Assembly: GCA_017308135.1 (NCBI GenBank)
Contig: JAFKFM010000012.1
Location: forward strand, 1-64,000
Origin: Alphaproteobacteria bacterium
GTDB taxonomy: Bacteria > Pseudomonadota > Alphaproteobacteria > CACIAM-22H2
DNA length: 64,000 bases
Reading direction: 5' to 3'
In this document: positions 1-8,680 of the stretch, piece by piece
Position numbering within the stretch: position 1 is the first letter of the stretch
Layout of the letters: every line of letters starts with the position of its first letter
Position numbers and translations under genes: made by a program
The notes under the pieces: model-generated
What the model was told of the DNA's origin: nothing
The model's database searches: none
What the model saw: the letters and a program-made list of their open reading frames with translations, nothing else

Positions 1-148
1 TCTGGTCGTACGCCATGAACGTGGCGCCGCCCGACTCAGCCAGCACCTTCGTGATCGCGGCCGTCAGCGACGTCTTGCCATGGTCGACGTGGCCGATCGT
101 CCCAATGTTGCAGTGCGGCTTGTTCCGCTCGAATTTCGTCTTCGTCAT
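1..148 (-). CDS. tuf: Elongation factor Tu, N-terminal fragment
   Basis: GTP-binding translation factor that carries aminoacyl-tRNA to the ribosome. Only the first 49 codons lie in the window; the gene runs off the left edge. The reverse-strand translation begins [20 protein letters not shown] and continues through the P-loop [10 protein letters not shown] to [11 protein letters not shown], which is diagnostic for EF-Tu. The ATG is the reverse complement of 146-148. Two tRNA genes lie immediately upstream on the same strand, the layout of the tRNA-tufB operon known from enterobacteria. Confidence 0.97.
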   Translation of the reverse strand, partial: MTKTKFERNKPHCNIGTIGHVDHGKTSLTAAITKVLAESGGATFMAYDQ

Positions 149-240
149 GATCGCTTCCGGTCGCTTGAGGTGGCGGTTCGAAGTGGCTCGGGCTCGGGCT
201 AGAAGATCGGTCGCGCGTTGGGCGGAAATTCCGGAAAGAC

Positions 241-314
<74 letters not shown>

Positions 315-427
315 CCGGAGATAACGCCTCGATCAATCGCGCCGTACCGTCCTTTCGCCTTTACTCTTTCGTCTCTCAACTCGTCGTGTCGTCCGGCCCG
401 AACGGGGCCAGGGGCGCACTCGCCCGG

Positions 428-513
<86 letters not shown>

Positions 514-596
514 ATCCAACCCGGCGCGCCTTTTGGCTTTCAAATCAGCGGGTTGCCATAGACAAGCGCGCTTTTTCGTCGGCCAATGTAGCGCGA

Positions 597-626
597 GGCC
601 GCCCTCCGGTTTCCCGAAAGGCGGCC
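597..626 (-). other. Leader hairpin with GAAA tetraloop upstream of tRNA-Tyr
   Basis: On the minus strand the sequence forms GGCCGCC / GGCGGCC (7 bp), then CGG / CCG closing a GAAA tetraloop. It lies between the predicted promoter (641-669) and the tRNA-Tyr 5' end. There is no U-run after it, so it does not look like an ordinary terminator; a leader or processing structure is an inference. Confidence 0.4.
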
Positions 627-640
627 TTCGCGGACAGGGG

Positions 641-669
641 GTTTAATAAGAAGAAGGGGGTAGAGTCAA
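641..669 (-). promoter_or_regulatory. Predicted sigma-70 type promoter of the tRNA-Tyr/tRNA-Gly/tuf operon
   Basis: On the minus strand TTGACT (complement of 664-669) is followed after 17 nt by TTAAAC (641-646). Transcription would start near 634 and run into the tRNA-Tyr gene. The -35 box is close to consensus, as expected for a heavily transcribed stable-RNA operon. Not experimentally supported. Confidence 0.5.
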
Positions 670-742
670 CGGCAAAACCTCACGACAAAACAAGCCGCAC
701 CCCTCCGCCTTCCCGAAAACGGGCCCAGCGGGTGGGGACGAC

Positions 743-771
743 TTGAACAATACTGTAATTGCGCATATTAA
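743..771 (+). promoter_or_regulatory. Predicted promoter of rlmB, possibly giving a leaderless mRNA
   Basis: TTGAAC (743-748), a 17-nt spacer and TATTAA (766-771) place the start point at about 778-780, on the ATG at 780. The preferred ATG has no Shine-Dalgarno sequence, which fits a leaderless or nearly leaderless transcript. Confidence 0.4.
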
Positions 772-779
772 GCGCCACG

Positions 780-2072
780 ATGAAAAATGGCAAGCATGGG
801 GGCCGGTCCCGATCCGACGGCAGTCGCGGCGGGAATAACCGCGAAGACGGTCGTCATGGCGGCCCTTCGGGCGGCAAGCGATTCGACAAATCCCGCGCGG
901 AAAAACCTGGATTCGGCAAATCCAGCCCGGCCGCGATGGGCGGCTTCGGCAAGCCGCGCAGCGACAAGCCCCGCGCCGAAAAACCCGCCCGGTTCGAAAA
1001 ATCGGCCCGGTCCGAAAAATCGGCCCGGTCCGAGACCCTCGAGCGCGGCGACAAGCCCCACCGCTTCGAGAAGCCCCGTTTCGGGAAGCCGCGCGACGAA
1101 CGGCCTGCCCGTTTCGACGGCACCCAGCGCGCCGAGCGTAGCGAGCGCAGCGACCGCCCGAACCGCTTCGACAAGCCGCGCTTCGACCGTCCCGCCCGCG
1201 CCGACCATCTAGAAGGCGAACAGTCGAGCGGCCGCCCCGAGCGCGGGCCGCGCGGCCCCCGCCGCGACCGCAATCTGCGCGCCGGCCCCTTCCCCGGCGA
1301 ACGGCCGGGCGAAGGCGGTGGCCGGGTGTGGCTCTACGGGATTCACCCCGTTCTGGCCGCCCTCGCCAACCCGCGCAGGAAGATTCTGCGCATCGCAATT
1401 CAGCGCGAAGTCGACGCCCAACTCGGGCCGAAACTCGAGACGCTGGCCGAGGCGCATCCGATCGGCTTGCCCGACGCCGAGATCCTCGACCGCGAGCAGC
1501 TCGACCGCATGATGCCGCGCGCCGCCGTCCACCAAGGCCTCGCGGCGTTGGTCGATGGGCTCGACGATCCCGATCTCGACGACATCATTCGCGCGACCGA
1601 AGGTCAGGACGCCGCGCGCGTCGTGGTGCTCGATCAAGTCACCGATCCGCATAACGTCGGCGCCATTCTGCGTTCGTGCGCGGGCTTCGGCGTCGCGGCC
1701 GTGATTTGCCCCGAGCGGCATTCGCCCGGCGCCACGGCCGTGATGGCCAAGGCCGCGTCGGGTGCGCTGGAGCGTGTCCCCTTCGTGCGCGTGGTCAATC
1801 TCGCCCGCGCCCTCGATCATCTGAAGAAGGCCGGCTATTGGTGCGTCGGCCTCGCCGGCGAAGCGAGCACCGAGATCCACCAAGCCGATATGACCGGCAA
1901 GATCGCGCTGGTCGTGGGTGCGGAAGGCGAAGGCCTGCGCCGGCTCACGCGCGAGCATTGCGATCTGCTGGTGCGCATCCCGATCGACAAGGGGCTCGAA
2001 AGCCTCAACGTTTCGAACGCCACGGCGATCGCGCTCTACGAGCTTCAGCGCCGCGTCGCGACCGCGCTTTAA
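780..2072 (+). CDS. rlmB: 23S rRNA (guanosine-2'-O)-methyltransferase, TrmH/SpoU family
   Basis: SAM-dependent 2'-O-methylation of 23S rRNA (G2251 in E. coli numbering), or a closely related rRNA site. 430 aa. About the first 175 residues are low complexity, rich in K/R/D/F/P with repeated RFEKPR-, KSARSEK- and DKPR-type units. The recognisable enzyme starts at VWLYGIHPVLAAL (SpoU substrate-binding domain). The SPOUT methyltransferase follows with motif 1 (VVLDQVTDPHNVGAILRSC), motif 2 (VVGAEGEGLRRLT) and motif 3 (IPIDKGLESLNVSNATAIAL). A TTG at 759 is in frame but overlaps the predicted -35/-10 spacer, so ATG 780 is preferred. The family is normally about 245-270 aa, so the basic extension is the unusual part; it may bind RNA. 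Confidence 0.9.
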   Translation: MKNGKHGGRSRSDGSRGGNNREDGRHGGPSGGKRFDKSRAEKPGFGKSSPAAMGGFGKPRSDKPRAEKPARFEKSARSEKSARSETLERGDKPHRFEKPRFGKPRDERPARFDGTQRAERSERSDRPNRFDKPRFDRPARADHLEGEQSSGRPERGPRGPRRDRNLRAGPFPGERPGEGGGRVWLYGIHPVLAALANPRRKILRIAIQREVDAQLGPKLETLAEAHPIGLPDAEILDREQLDRMMPRAAVHQGLAALVDGLDDPDLDDIIRATEGQDAARVVVLDQVTDPHNVGAILRSCAGFGVAAVICPERHSPGATAVMAKAASGALERVPFVRVVNLARALDHLKKAGYWCVGLAGEASTEIHQADMTGKIALVVGAEGEGLRRLTREHCDLLVRIPIDKGLESLNVSNATAIALYELQRRVATAL

Positions 2073-2088
2073 TCCCGCTTCATTCGGA

Positions 2089-2157
2089 CCCGACGCCGGA
2101 GCTCGATCTCCGGCGTCGGGATTCGCGTGCGTACAACGAATCTTTTTTGTATTATTT
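2089..2157 (+). terminator. Intrinsic terminator after rlmB
   Basis: A perfect 13-bp inverted repeat (2089-2101 and 2108-2120, 6-nt loop) is followed by a second small attcg/cgaat stem and the T-run tcttttttg near 2141-2149. Confidence 0.7.
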
Positions 2158-2206
2158 TATTTAAATATGACTACCATGACCCGCATCCCGATGGAGGGCC
2201 GGAATC

Positions 2207-3502
2207 ATGACGACGGCAACGGCGGCAATTGCAATCGCGGCGGCGCCCGCGACGGAACCTTCGTGGCTTTCCCAAAACCAGGCCAATATCGCGATCGCGA
2301 CATTGGCGGTTATCCTGCCCATCGGGATCATGCTGGCGCGCATGCATGTGCGCCGCAAACGCCAGAACCTGCTCCGCACGATGGAGGAGGATTGGTTCAA
2401 GGGTAAACTCGAATCCGGCTCGTTGCTGTCGCTCGAAGGGGCGAAATTCAAATACGAGTTGCCGACGGCGCAGGGCCATTATCACGTCCACGACCCGTGG
2501 CAGCATTACGTCATCCCCATGACGATCTTCATCACGATCACTTTCCTGGGGCTGCACGCGCTGTTCTATCAGGTCACCGATCAGGCTTTGCTGCGCGACG
2601 TGATCCCCTTCGTCGCCGGCGCGAAGATCGCCTGCCTGGACATCGCTTGTCCGATCTCGCCCGAATTGCGGCGATACCAATCGGAATCGTTGGCGGTCGT
2701 CGCGGCGGCCTTCGCGGGCGCCTATGTCTTCGCCATACTTTATCTGATCAAGCGCGTGTCGAATTACGATCTGAACGCGTTCTCGTTCGTGCGCGTCGCG
2801 TTTCAGATGGTCGTGGCGTGTTTCGTCGCCGCGTATCTGTTCCACACTGCGCGGCAATCGATGGGCATCGAAAAACTCGACGAATTGGCGGGCGGCGTCA
2901 CGCTCGGCGTCGCTTTCCTTTGCGGATTATTTCCCACCCTCGGCATCACGACGTTGATGAACCGATATCCCGCGCTGCAATTGAAGCGCGTCGATCCCAC
3001 CGCCTACCGGCATTGCCGGATTCTGCCCTTGCAGATCATCGACGGCATCGACCAGAACATCATGTTCCGGCTGGCGGAGTTCGAGATCGAGGACGCGCAG
3101 AACCTCGCGACGATCAACCCGATCCTGCTTTATATCGAAACGCCCTACGGGCTTTACGAAATCGTCGACTGGATTTCGCAGGCGCAGTTGGTCCTAGCCG
3201 TCGGACCGGACAAGCTCGACAAGCTGCGCGAGATTTCGGTGCGCACCTTGTTCGATCTCGATAATTACACGAAATGCGACGAAAGCTGCGATATGGTCGC
3301 CGAAGCGATTCTGCCGCCCCCCACTTCCGTCACGTCCGCAATGCGCGACGAACAGCGCCTTCCCCGCCGGCGCGTTCAAGTCCGCGAGATGATCAAGATC
3401 ATGCTCGACGACCCGCATGTCGGCCGTCTGAGCCAGCTTTGCCTGCTGCTGAAATCCTCGTTCATCGGCAAGCGGCCGGACGGCGCTCCGACGGCGGGTT
3501 AG
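2207..3502 (+). CDS. Multi-pass membrane protein of unknown function
   Basis: 431 aa. I do not recognise the family. The visible hydrophobic segments are near residues 28-46, 100-123, 165-185, 196-214 and 225-245. Segment 1 is followed by the basic stretch RMHVRRKRQ, suggesting a cytosolic loop. The C-terminal 180 residues are soluble and helical, with a stretch ([20 protein letters not shown], then [12 protein letters not shown]) that resembles helix-hairpin-helix-type repeats in style only. ATG 2207 has a gatggagggccgg purine-rich site about 10 nt upstream. Its stop overlaps the convergent HD-domain gene by 4 bases. It stands alone after the rlmB terminator. Confidence 0.75.
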   Translation: MTTATAAIAIAAAPATEPSWLSQNQANIAIATLAVILPIGIMLARMHVRRKRQNLLRTMEEDWFKGKLESGSLLSLEGAKFKYELPTAQGHYHVHDPWQHYVIPMTIFITITFLGLHALFYQVTDQALLRDVIPFVAGAKIACLDIACPISPELRRYQSESLAVVAAAFAGAYVFAILYLIKRVSNYDLNAFSFVRVAFQMVVACFVAAYLFHTARQSMGIEKLDELAGGVTLGVAFLCGLFPTLGITTLMNRYPALQLKRVDPTAYRHCRILPLQIIDGIDQNIMFRLAEFEIEDAQNLATINPILLYIETPYGLYEIVDWISQAQLVLAVGPDKLDKLREISVRTLFDLDNYTKCDESCDMVAEAILPPPTSVTSAMRDEQRLPRRRVQVREMIKIMLDDPHVGRLSQLCLLLKSSFIGKRPDGAPTAG

Positions 3503-4044
3503 CGCAAGCTCGCTTCCAGCACGTCGCGATAGGATGCGACCGGCGGCACTTTAAGGCCGACGATCTTCGCTTCCTCGTCCCAGCGGCGCAGACGCACGGC
3601 CCCCGCACAATGCCGCTTGGCGGCGAAGGCTTTGGCTTCCGCATCGCTCATCACGCCGCCTTGCAGCGCCATCGACTGTACCGACGCGGGCGACAGCTTC
3701 GCCGCATAGTCGGCTTCGGTCGCGACCAGGAAGCGCTTGGCGTCGACATGCAGCGCCACCGGCCCGACGACATCTTCGACGAAATGCTTGGCGAGGAACG
3801 CCGCCCCCACCGCCTCGTGCTTGCCGTCGATGCCGCGATCGGCGATGTCCTCGTCGAGCCCGTGCAGCAAATGGCCGATATCGTGGAGCAACGCCGCCGC
3901 GATCAAGGCGGGCGGCGCCCCTTCGCCGCGCGCCAAGGCGGCGGCCTGCAACGCGTGCTCGCGTTCCGACACGCCTTCGCCGTAATGACGATCGGCGTCG
4001 GGGCTCTCCATCTTGGTGATGATGCGGTCGACGATTTCGGACAT
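3499..4044 (-). CDS. HD-domain oxygenase of the PhnZ type
   Basis: 181 aa. Shows the PhnZ-type pattern: [16 protein letters not shown] at the N-terminus (the Y-x-GE-x-VS-x-EHALQ signature used for substrate and iron binding), LLHDIGHLL (HD motif), [11 protein letters not shown] and [11 protein letters not shown] (further metal histidines). PhnZ is a mixed-valent diiron oxygenase that splits the C-P bond of hydroxylated aminophosphonates. No phnY hydroxylase or phosphonate transporter is nearby, so the substrate is uncertain; other members act on inositol-like or unknown substrates. It lies 14 bp downstream of sugE on the same strand and is probably co-transcribed with it. Confidence 0.75.
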   Translation of the reverse strand: MSEIVDRIITKMESPDADRHYGEGVSEREHALQAAALARGEGAPPALIAAALLHDIGHLLHGLDEDIADRGIDGKHEAVGAAFLAKHFVEDVVGPVALHVDAKRFLVATEADYAAKLSPASVQSMALQGGVMSDAEAKAFAAKRHCAGAVRLRRWDEEAKIVGLKVPPVASYRDVLEASLR

Positions 4045-4058
4045 CTCGAACCCTCCGC

Positions 4059-4385
4059 TCAGGCCGTTTCGGCGAATTTCAGCAACGCCACCCCCGCAAT
4101 GATGAGGGCGATGCCGCCCAAACGCAACGCGTTCGCCGCCTCGCCCAACAGCACGATACCGAAAATCGCCGTGCCCGCGGCGCCGATCCCGACCCATACG
4201 GCGTAGCCCGTGCCGACCGGTAGATCGCGCATGGCGAGCGCCAGCAAATAGAAACTGGCGGCCGCCGTGGCGATCGTTACCACGCTGGGGACGAGCTTGG
4301 TGAAGCCTTCGCTCATCTTCAGGCCGATCGCCCACACGATTTCGAGCACGCCGGCCGTGAAAAGATAGATCCATGCTTTCGACAT
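4059..4385 (-). CDS. sugE: SMR-family guanidinium/quaternary ammonium exporter
   Basis: 108 aa, the usual SMR length, with four hydrophobic helices. MSKAWIYLFTAGVLEIVWAI contains the essential membrane Glu; GLKMSEGFTKLVPS and LPVGTGYAVWVGIGA match the SugE/Gdx subgroup rather than EmrE. Gdx proteins export guanidinium in exchange for protons. An in-frame extension to 4478 exists but the family starts at MSKAW, so ATG 4385 is chosen. I looked for a guanidine riboswitch upstream and did not find a convincing one. Confidence 0.85.
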   Translation of the reverse strand: MSKAWIYLFTAGVLEIVWAIGLKMSEGFTKLVPSVVTIATAAASFYLLALAMRDLPVGTGYAVWVGIGAAGTAIFGIVLLGEAANALRLGGIALIIAGVALLKFAETA

Positions 4386-4527
4386 TCCGATGACTCCGCG
4401 CCCGTTCCGGCCACCAGAATAGAACCGACGTCGCATCGAATGCGAGAATCGCATGCGCGTTAATCGCGGATTCAGCATCGCGATCTTAGCTTCGCGAAGA
4501 CCACCGAACGGAGTTCGATCCCGTGCG

Positions 4528-5832
4528 ATGAAACCTTTGCTGCCGGATACATTCCAAGCGCGCGGCGTGCTGGTGCCCTTCGAAAGCCCGCGCCTGAAGC
4601 CGCTGCGTTTGCGCGCCCATCCCGGTCAACGCCCGAAGGAATGGGAAGCGATCTTCGAGAACTACGCGGGCTCGGAGGAGCGGCAGAATCTGATCATGCA
4701 ATGGGTCCATGTGCCGAACTGGACCCAGATGGCGATCCGCGACCGCGCGTTGTTCGACGCGATTTCGGAAACCTTCGCGGACGCGCCGCTCGACCCGCTG
4801 GTCATGCGCACGCTGGCGCTGACCGCCGATCGCGACCATGCCGGCGATCCCACGACGCGCGAGATCGCCAAGGCACGGCTCGATTCCGCGCGCAAAGATC
4901 GCTTCCAGGCCTATATCAGCTTGCTCGCCCAAGCGACGCGCGAATGCGGCGTGGCGCGCGGCGATCCGGTGATGTCGAAGGCCAACAGCATGATGCTGAT
5001 GGCCGCGATCCGCGCCACACCCGGCCAGGATTCCGACGCGGGCCAGGCGTTGACCGAGAAGGTTTTCGGCTATCTCGGCCAGCAAGCGAAAATCGCGCCG
5101 CCGCTGGTGATCAAGCGCATCGAGGCGGTGTCGGAAACGCTCGCCCCGATCGGCGCCATCAATCTCGACGCGGATCCAGGCGCGCGCCAGGAAGGGCATC
5201 TGGCTTTGGGGTTCGCGCGGCTGGAGAAATTCCGCGAAGCCTTGCGCGTCTACGAAAAGGAAACGCGCGACGAAGCCGCCAATCGCGCGCTGCTCGTGCA
5301 GTTCTCGGCCGCGCAGTTCCGCGACTACGTCGCCGACCGGCTTTCGGATATCGAACAGAAACTCAGCTTCTTCGTCGCCGTCGTGCGCGACCACGAGATC
5401 GTGCTCGACCTCATCGCCGGCTGGGCGCGCGATATCGCCTTCGCGTTGGACGGATGGAGCGAGTTGATCGACGTTTGGGACAAGGCGCAGGAAAAGTTCG
5501 AGGCGGAGAAGGATCCCTATGTGCTCGATCTCGCGATCCAGCATATCCTGCTCTATCTGCCGACCATGCCGACGGAGGCGACCGACGCCGAGTCCGAGCG
5601 CGTGTGGAACGGGTTGACGTTCCAGCGCTCGAAGATGGTGCGCCAATTGACCAATTGGATCGACGGCAAGGCCGACAAGGAACTCGAATCCCGCCTCGAC
5701 GCGGCGCGTAAGGCGAAGCTCGAACGCGAAGAAGCCGACAAGCGCGCCGCGCAGAAAAAGCGCGACGCCCAGGCCGCCGAACGCGCGCGCCGGGAAGCGA
5801 ACGGCCGCCGCCGCCAAGCGGGGAAACGATGA
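4528..5832 (+). CDS. Conserved-looking cytoplasmic protein of unknown function
   Basis: 434 aa, no signal peptide or membrane segment. The body is alpha-helical and rich in acidic and aromatic residues. The last 50 residues are almost entirely K/R/E/A (from LESRLDAARKAKLEREEADK onwards), a charged single helix or coiled coil. ATG 4528 is chosen over upstream in-frame starts because a GGAG lies about 15 nt before it and the preceding 25 codons look like intergenic sequence. It overlaps the PilZ gene by ATGA, so the two are translationally coupled. No family recognised. Confidence 0.75.
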   Translation: MKPLLPDTFQARGVLVPFESPRLKPLRLRAHPGQRPKEWEAIFENYAGSEERQNLIMQWVHVPNWTQMAIRDRALFDAISETFADAPLDPLVMRTLALTADRDHAGDPTTREIAKARLDSARKDRFQAYISLLAQATRECGVARGDPVMSKANSMMLMAAIRATPGQDSDAGQALTEKVFGYLGQQAKIAPPLVIKRIEAVSETLAPIGAINLDADPGARQEGHLALGFARLEKFREALRVYEKETRDEAANRALLVQFSAAQFRDYVADRLSDIEQKLSFFVAVVRDHEIVLDLIAGWARDIAFALDGWSELIDVWDKAQEKFEAEKDPYVLDLAIQHILLYLPTMPTEATDAESERVWNGLTFQRSKMVRQLTNWIDGKADKELESRLDAARKAKLEREEADKRAAQKKRDAQAAERARREANGRRRQAGKR

Positions 5833-6182
5833 CGCTGCCCGACGGAAAGGAAACGGGTGCGGAACGCCGCCGTTCGCCGCGCTACGCGTTGGCTGGCGCC
5901 ACGATCGTGCTGCGCGGCCGGGAATTGCCGATCCACGATATCTCGGTGCTCGGGCTTCGCACCGACGGCGGCGCGGTCAAAGCCGATATCGGCGGCGTGA
6001 TCGCGGTCGAGTTGCGCATCCCCCGCGCCGCGCCGGCCGCGCGGCCGCGCCGCTTCGCGTTGATCGCGTCGGTCACGGCGCATGATCCGCGCGGTCTCGT
6101 GCTGCGCTGGCTGCAACCGTCGGCGCGCTGGGCGCGCGCTTTCGCCGATCATCTGGCGGCGTCCGCACAAGCCGCATCGTAG
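5829..6182 (+). CDS. PilZ-domain protein (candidate c-di-GMP receptor)
   Basis: 117 aa single PilZ domain. RRRSPRY near residues 13-19 supplies the RxxxR c-di-GMP-binding motif, and DISVLG near residues 37-42 supplies D/NxSxxG. Both motifs are intact, so nucleotide binding is plausible. The start overlaps the preceding gene (ATGA), suggesting the unknown 434-aa protein is its partner or output. Confidence 0.85.
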   Translation: MTLPDGKETGAERRRSPRYALAGATIVLRGRELPIHDISVLGLRTDGGAVKADIGGVIAVELRIPRAAPAARPRRFALIASVTAHDPRGLVLRWLQPSARWARAFADHLAASAQAAS

Positions 6183-6245
6183 CGGCGACGATTGCCAAGC
6201 GCACAAACACCATCTTATAATCGAATAAATAGGATGGAGCCACAT

Positions 6246-6872
6246 ATGAAGGTATTCACGCTTGCCGCCGGGCTGCTCGGGCTTTCTTTGGCGGGCTGCG
6301 TCGAGCAGGGCCCGCAGGTCCGCGATACCGGCGGCGGCGTGGTGGGCAACGCCGAACAGCGCGACATAACGCCCGGCGAAAGCCCGCTCAGCGTCGATGG
6401 CGGCGGCAAACTAGGCGCCAAATATTCGCAGCGCCGCTTGCAGGCCCGAACGATAACGACCGTCGAGTTTCAGGACGGCTGGATCATCCACGAAGTGTCG
6501 GGCACCAACATGATGTTCGGCATGGCAAATGATCGCTCGACGAATGCGATCGATACGATGGTGGCGCCGCGCATCGCGGCACTCGGCTTCACGCCGAACC
6601 GATCGACGGTGCAACGCGGCCGTGCGCGGCTGGGCGAATACGCGATGATCGCCGCAGCCGGCTTCAACCGGAATTGCTGGATGTTCCAGCTCTATCCGCA
6701 GTCGAATTTGCAGTTTTACGACAATGGCGGCTTTTACAGCGCCTATCTCGCCGGGCTGCAATGCGGGCCGGTCGGCGGATCGGCCGCAGACGCGGAAGCG
6801 TCCGCAAAGCGCCTGCTCGACGCGCTTTATATCGACAATGGCGCCTTGAACCGCGCGCAGGCAGGACGATAA
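6246..6872 (+). CDS. Small outer-membrane-type lipoprotein, unknown function
   Basis: 208 aa. MKVFTLAAGLLGLSLAGC is a lipoprotein signal peptide with lipobox LAGC, Cys18 being the lipidated residue; the next residue is not Asp, so outer-membrane sorting is likely. The mature part has a Gly-rich linker and then a mixed alpha/beta domain. No family recognised. ATG 6246 has GGAG 8 nt upstream; ATG 6234 would add four residues and lacks a site. Confidence 0.75.
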   Translation: MKVFTLAAGLLGLSLAGCVEQGPQVRDTGGGVVGNAEQRDITPGESPLSVDGGGKLGAKYSQRRLQARTITTVEFQDGWIIHEVSGTNMMFGMANDRSTNAIDTMVAPRIAALGFTPNRSTVQRGRARLGEYAMIAAAGFNRNCWMFQLYPQSNLQFYDNGGFYSAYLAGLQCGPVGGSAADAEASAKRLLDALYIDNGALNRAQAGR

Positions 6873-6914
6873 TCCCCGTCGCGCCGTTCGCGCGCGGAAT
6901 CGGGGAGTTTCACG

Positions 6915-7295
6915 ATGTACGTCTATGCCAGCCTTGCGACGATCGCGGCTTTGACCCTCTACACCGTCCTTTGCTTCAAGGTCGGTTCCGCGCGCGGCAA
7001 ATACGCCGTTCCCGCCCCCGCCACCGACGGGCCGCCGGAATTCCTGCGTTATCTGCGCGTGCAGATGAACACGCTGGAACAGATCGTCGTCGCGTTGCCC
7101 GCGATTTGGCTGTGCGCGATCTGGGTCGGCGACTCTTGGGCCGGGATCGGCGGCGCGGTGTGGATCGTCGGCCGCGCCCTCTACGCGCGCGGCTACTACG
7201 CCGATCCGAAAAAGCGCGGGGCGGGCTTCATGATCGCGATGTTCGCATCGACCGCGATGCTGCTCGCGGCCCTCGTCGCGATCTTCCGCGCTTAG
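6915..7295 (+). CDS. MAPEG-family membrane protein
   Basis: 126 aa with three to four hydrophobic helices. The MAPEG pattern is visible: FLRYLRVQMNTLEQIVVALPAIWL (Arg-x-x-Asn-x-x-E-Q) and ALYARGYYADPKKRGAGF. Family members are glutathione-dependent transferases/peroxidases or their bacterial relatives; the bacterial substrate is unknown. ATG 6915 has cggggag about 8 nt upstream. It converges on hisS with a 4-base overlap. Confidence 0.8.
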   Translation: MYVYASLATIAALTLYTVLCFKVGSARGKYAVPAPATDGPPEFLRYLRVQMNTLEQIVVALPAIWLCAIWVGDSWAGIGGAVWIVGRALYARGYYADPKKRGAGFMIAMFASTAMLLAALVAIFRA

Positions 7296-8614
7296 CCCTT
7301 CTCGGGCGACCAGGAAGCGGCATCGGCGTCGTATTGCACGCCGTTTTCCATGTTCTTCACCTGGTGCGGCGCACCCGGTTCGACCGGCGGGAACCACACG
7401 AACGGAATGCCCTTGTCGCCGGCGTATTTGAGCTGGGCGTCCATTTTGCGTTCCTCGTGCCACAGCTCGACCTTCAGGCCGCGCCCGCGCAGCACGCGCG
7501 CGGTCGCCGCGACCTGGGCGTATTGCCCCCCGCGCGGAAACACGACCAGCACGTCGGTCGGCGTCTTGCGCGTGGGCTTGATCGCGCCTTCCTTCTGCAG
7601 CTTCCAGAAAATGCGCGTGAGGCCGATCGAAATGCCGAGCCCCGGCAGACGGCGGTTGATCAGCGAGCCGACGAGATTGTCGTAGCGCCCGCCGCCGCAC
7701 ACGGTCGGATAATCGGGGAACGCGGCGAGCTTCGTTTCGTAGACCGTGCCCGTGTAATAGGCGAGGCCGCGCGCGATCGACAGATCCGCGACGAACGACC
7801 CTTCCGGAAAACGCGCGAGCTCGCCCATAACGAAGCCAAGTTCCGACAGGCCTTGTTCGAGCACTTGCGACTTCACGCCCAACGCTTCGACCTTGCCGAC
7901 GACGCCGGCATCCGTGCCCTTGATCTCGGCCAGCGCCAAGATTTTTCCGATCGTCGCATCGTCGAGCGACATTTCTGAGGCCAGCATCGCCGACACGCCC
8001 TTGACGCCGATCTTGTCGAGCTTGTCGACGATGCGCATCGCGTTGCCATAATCGGCCACGCCCAGGCCTTCGTAATAGCCCTGAAGGATCTTACGGTTGT
8101 TGATGCGCGTGACCGAACCGCCCACGCCGAGCTTGTCGAGCGTTTCGAACACGATCGCGGGCATTTCCGCGTCGTAATGCAGCGGAATGTCGCGCGTATC
8201 GACGATGTCGACGTCGCATTGGATGAATTCGCGGAAGCGGCCTTCCTGCGGGCGTTCGCCGCGCCAGGCCTTCTGCATCTGATAGCGCTTGAAGGGAAAG
8301 ACAAGGTCGTTGAGATTCGCCGCCACGTAGCGCGCCATCGGCACGGTCATATCGTAATGCAGCGCATGTTCGGGCGGCTGGGTCGCCTCGTCGCCTTCGG
8401 CCATCAGACGGCGGATGGCGTAGATTTCCTTGTCGGTGTCGCCCTGCTTCAGCAGTACTTCGACCGGCTCGACCGAGCGCGTTTCGATCGGCGCGTAGCC
8501 GTAGCTTTCGAAGATCTTGCGGATCTGGTCGATCCACGAAAGCTCGACCATGCGCAATTCCGGCAGCCATTCCGGATAACCGCTGATGGCCTTCAATTTG
8601 TGCTTCTCGATCAA
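7292..8614 (-). CDS. hisS: Histidyl-tRNA synthetase, atypical type
   Basis: 440 aa class II synthetase that charges tRNA-His. Visible motifs are motif 2 (KAWRGERPQEGRFREFIQ), the histidine A motif as ARGLAYYTG (usual ARGLDYY, Asp replaced by Ala), VCGGGRYD, and a C-terminal anticodon-binding domain (DVLVVFPRGG onwards). QCDVDIVD after motif 2 and the FPFKRYQMQKAW context look more like the actinobacterial/archaeal form than the common proteobacterial one. The start is TTG 8614 with AGGGG about 9 nt upstream; no ATG gives a complete N-terminus. It is divergent from the FAD gene, 66 bp apart. Confidence 0.9.
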   Translation of the reverse strand: MIEKHKLKAISGYPEWLPELRMVELSWIDQIRKIFESYGYAPIETRSVEPVEVLLKQGDTDKEIYAIRRLMAEGDEATQPPEHALHYDMTVPMARYVAANLNDLVFPFKRYQMQKAWRGERPQEGRFREFIQCDVDIVDTRDIPLHYDAEMPAIVFETLDKLGVGGSVTRINNRKILQGYYEGLGVADYGNAMRIVDKLDKIGVKGVSAMLASEMSLDDATIGKILALAEIKGTDAGVVGKVEALGVKSQVLEQGLSELGFVMGELARFPEGSFVADLSIARGLAYYTGTVYETKLAAFPDYPTVCGGGRYDNLVGSLINRRLPGLGISIGLTRIFWKLQKEGAIKPTRKTPTDVLVVFPRGGQYAQVAATARVLRGRGLKVELWHEERKMDAQLKYAGDKGIPFVWFPPVEPGAPHQVKNMENGVQYDADAASWSPEKG

Positions 8615-8680
8615 GGCGAATACCCCTATTCCGACGCCTTCACATAACCCGGCGCAAACCGCGTTTCAATGCGCTAACGT

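Noticed and set aside
4386..4527. Guanidine riboswitch upstream of sugE
   Set aside because: Short stems are possible around 4420-4470, but the paired ACGR-loop hairpins of the guanidine-II class, or a ykkC-type core, could not be assembled.
4486..5817. 443-codon minus-strand frame opposite the unknown 434-aa protein
   Set aside because: Neither strand has a known domain, but the plus frame has a plausible start, a charged C-terminal helix and an ATGA junction to a real PilZ gene; the minus frame has none of these.
6873..6914. Inverted repeat aatccccg / cggggag as a terminator before the MAPEG gene
   Set aside because: No T-run follows and the right arm doubles as the ribosome-binding site of the MAPEG gene; at most it could modulate translation.
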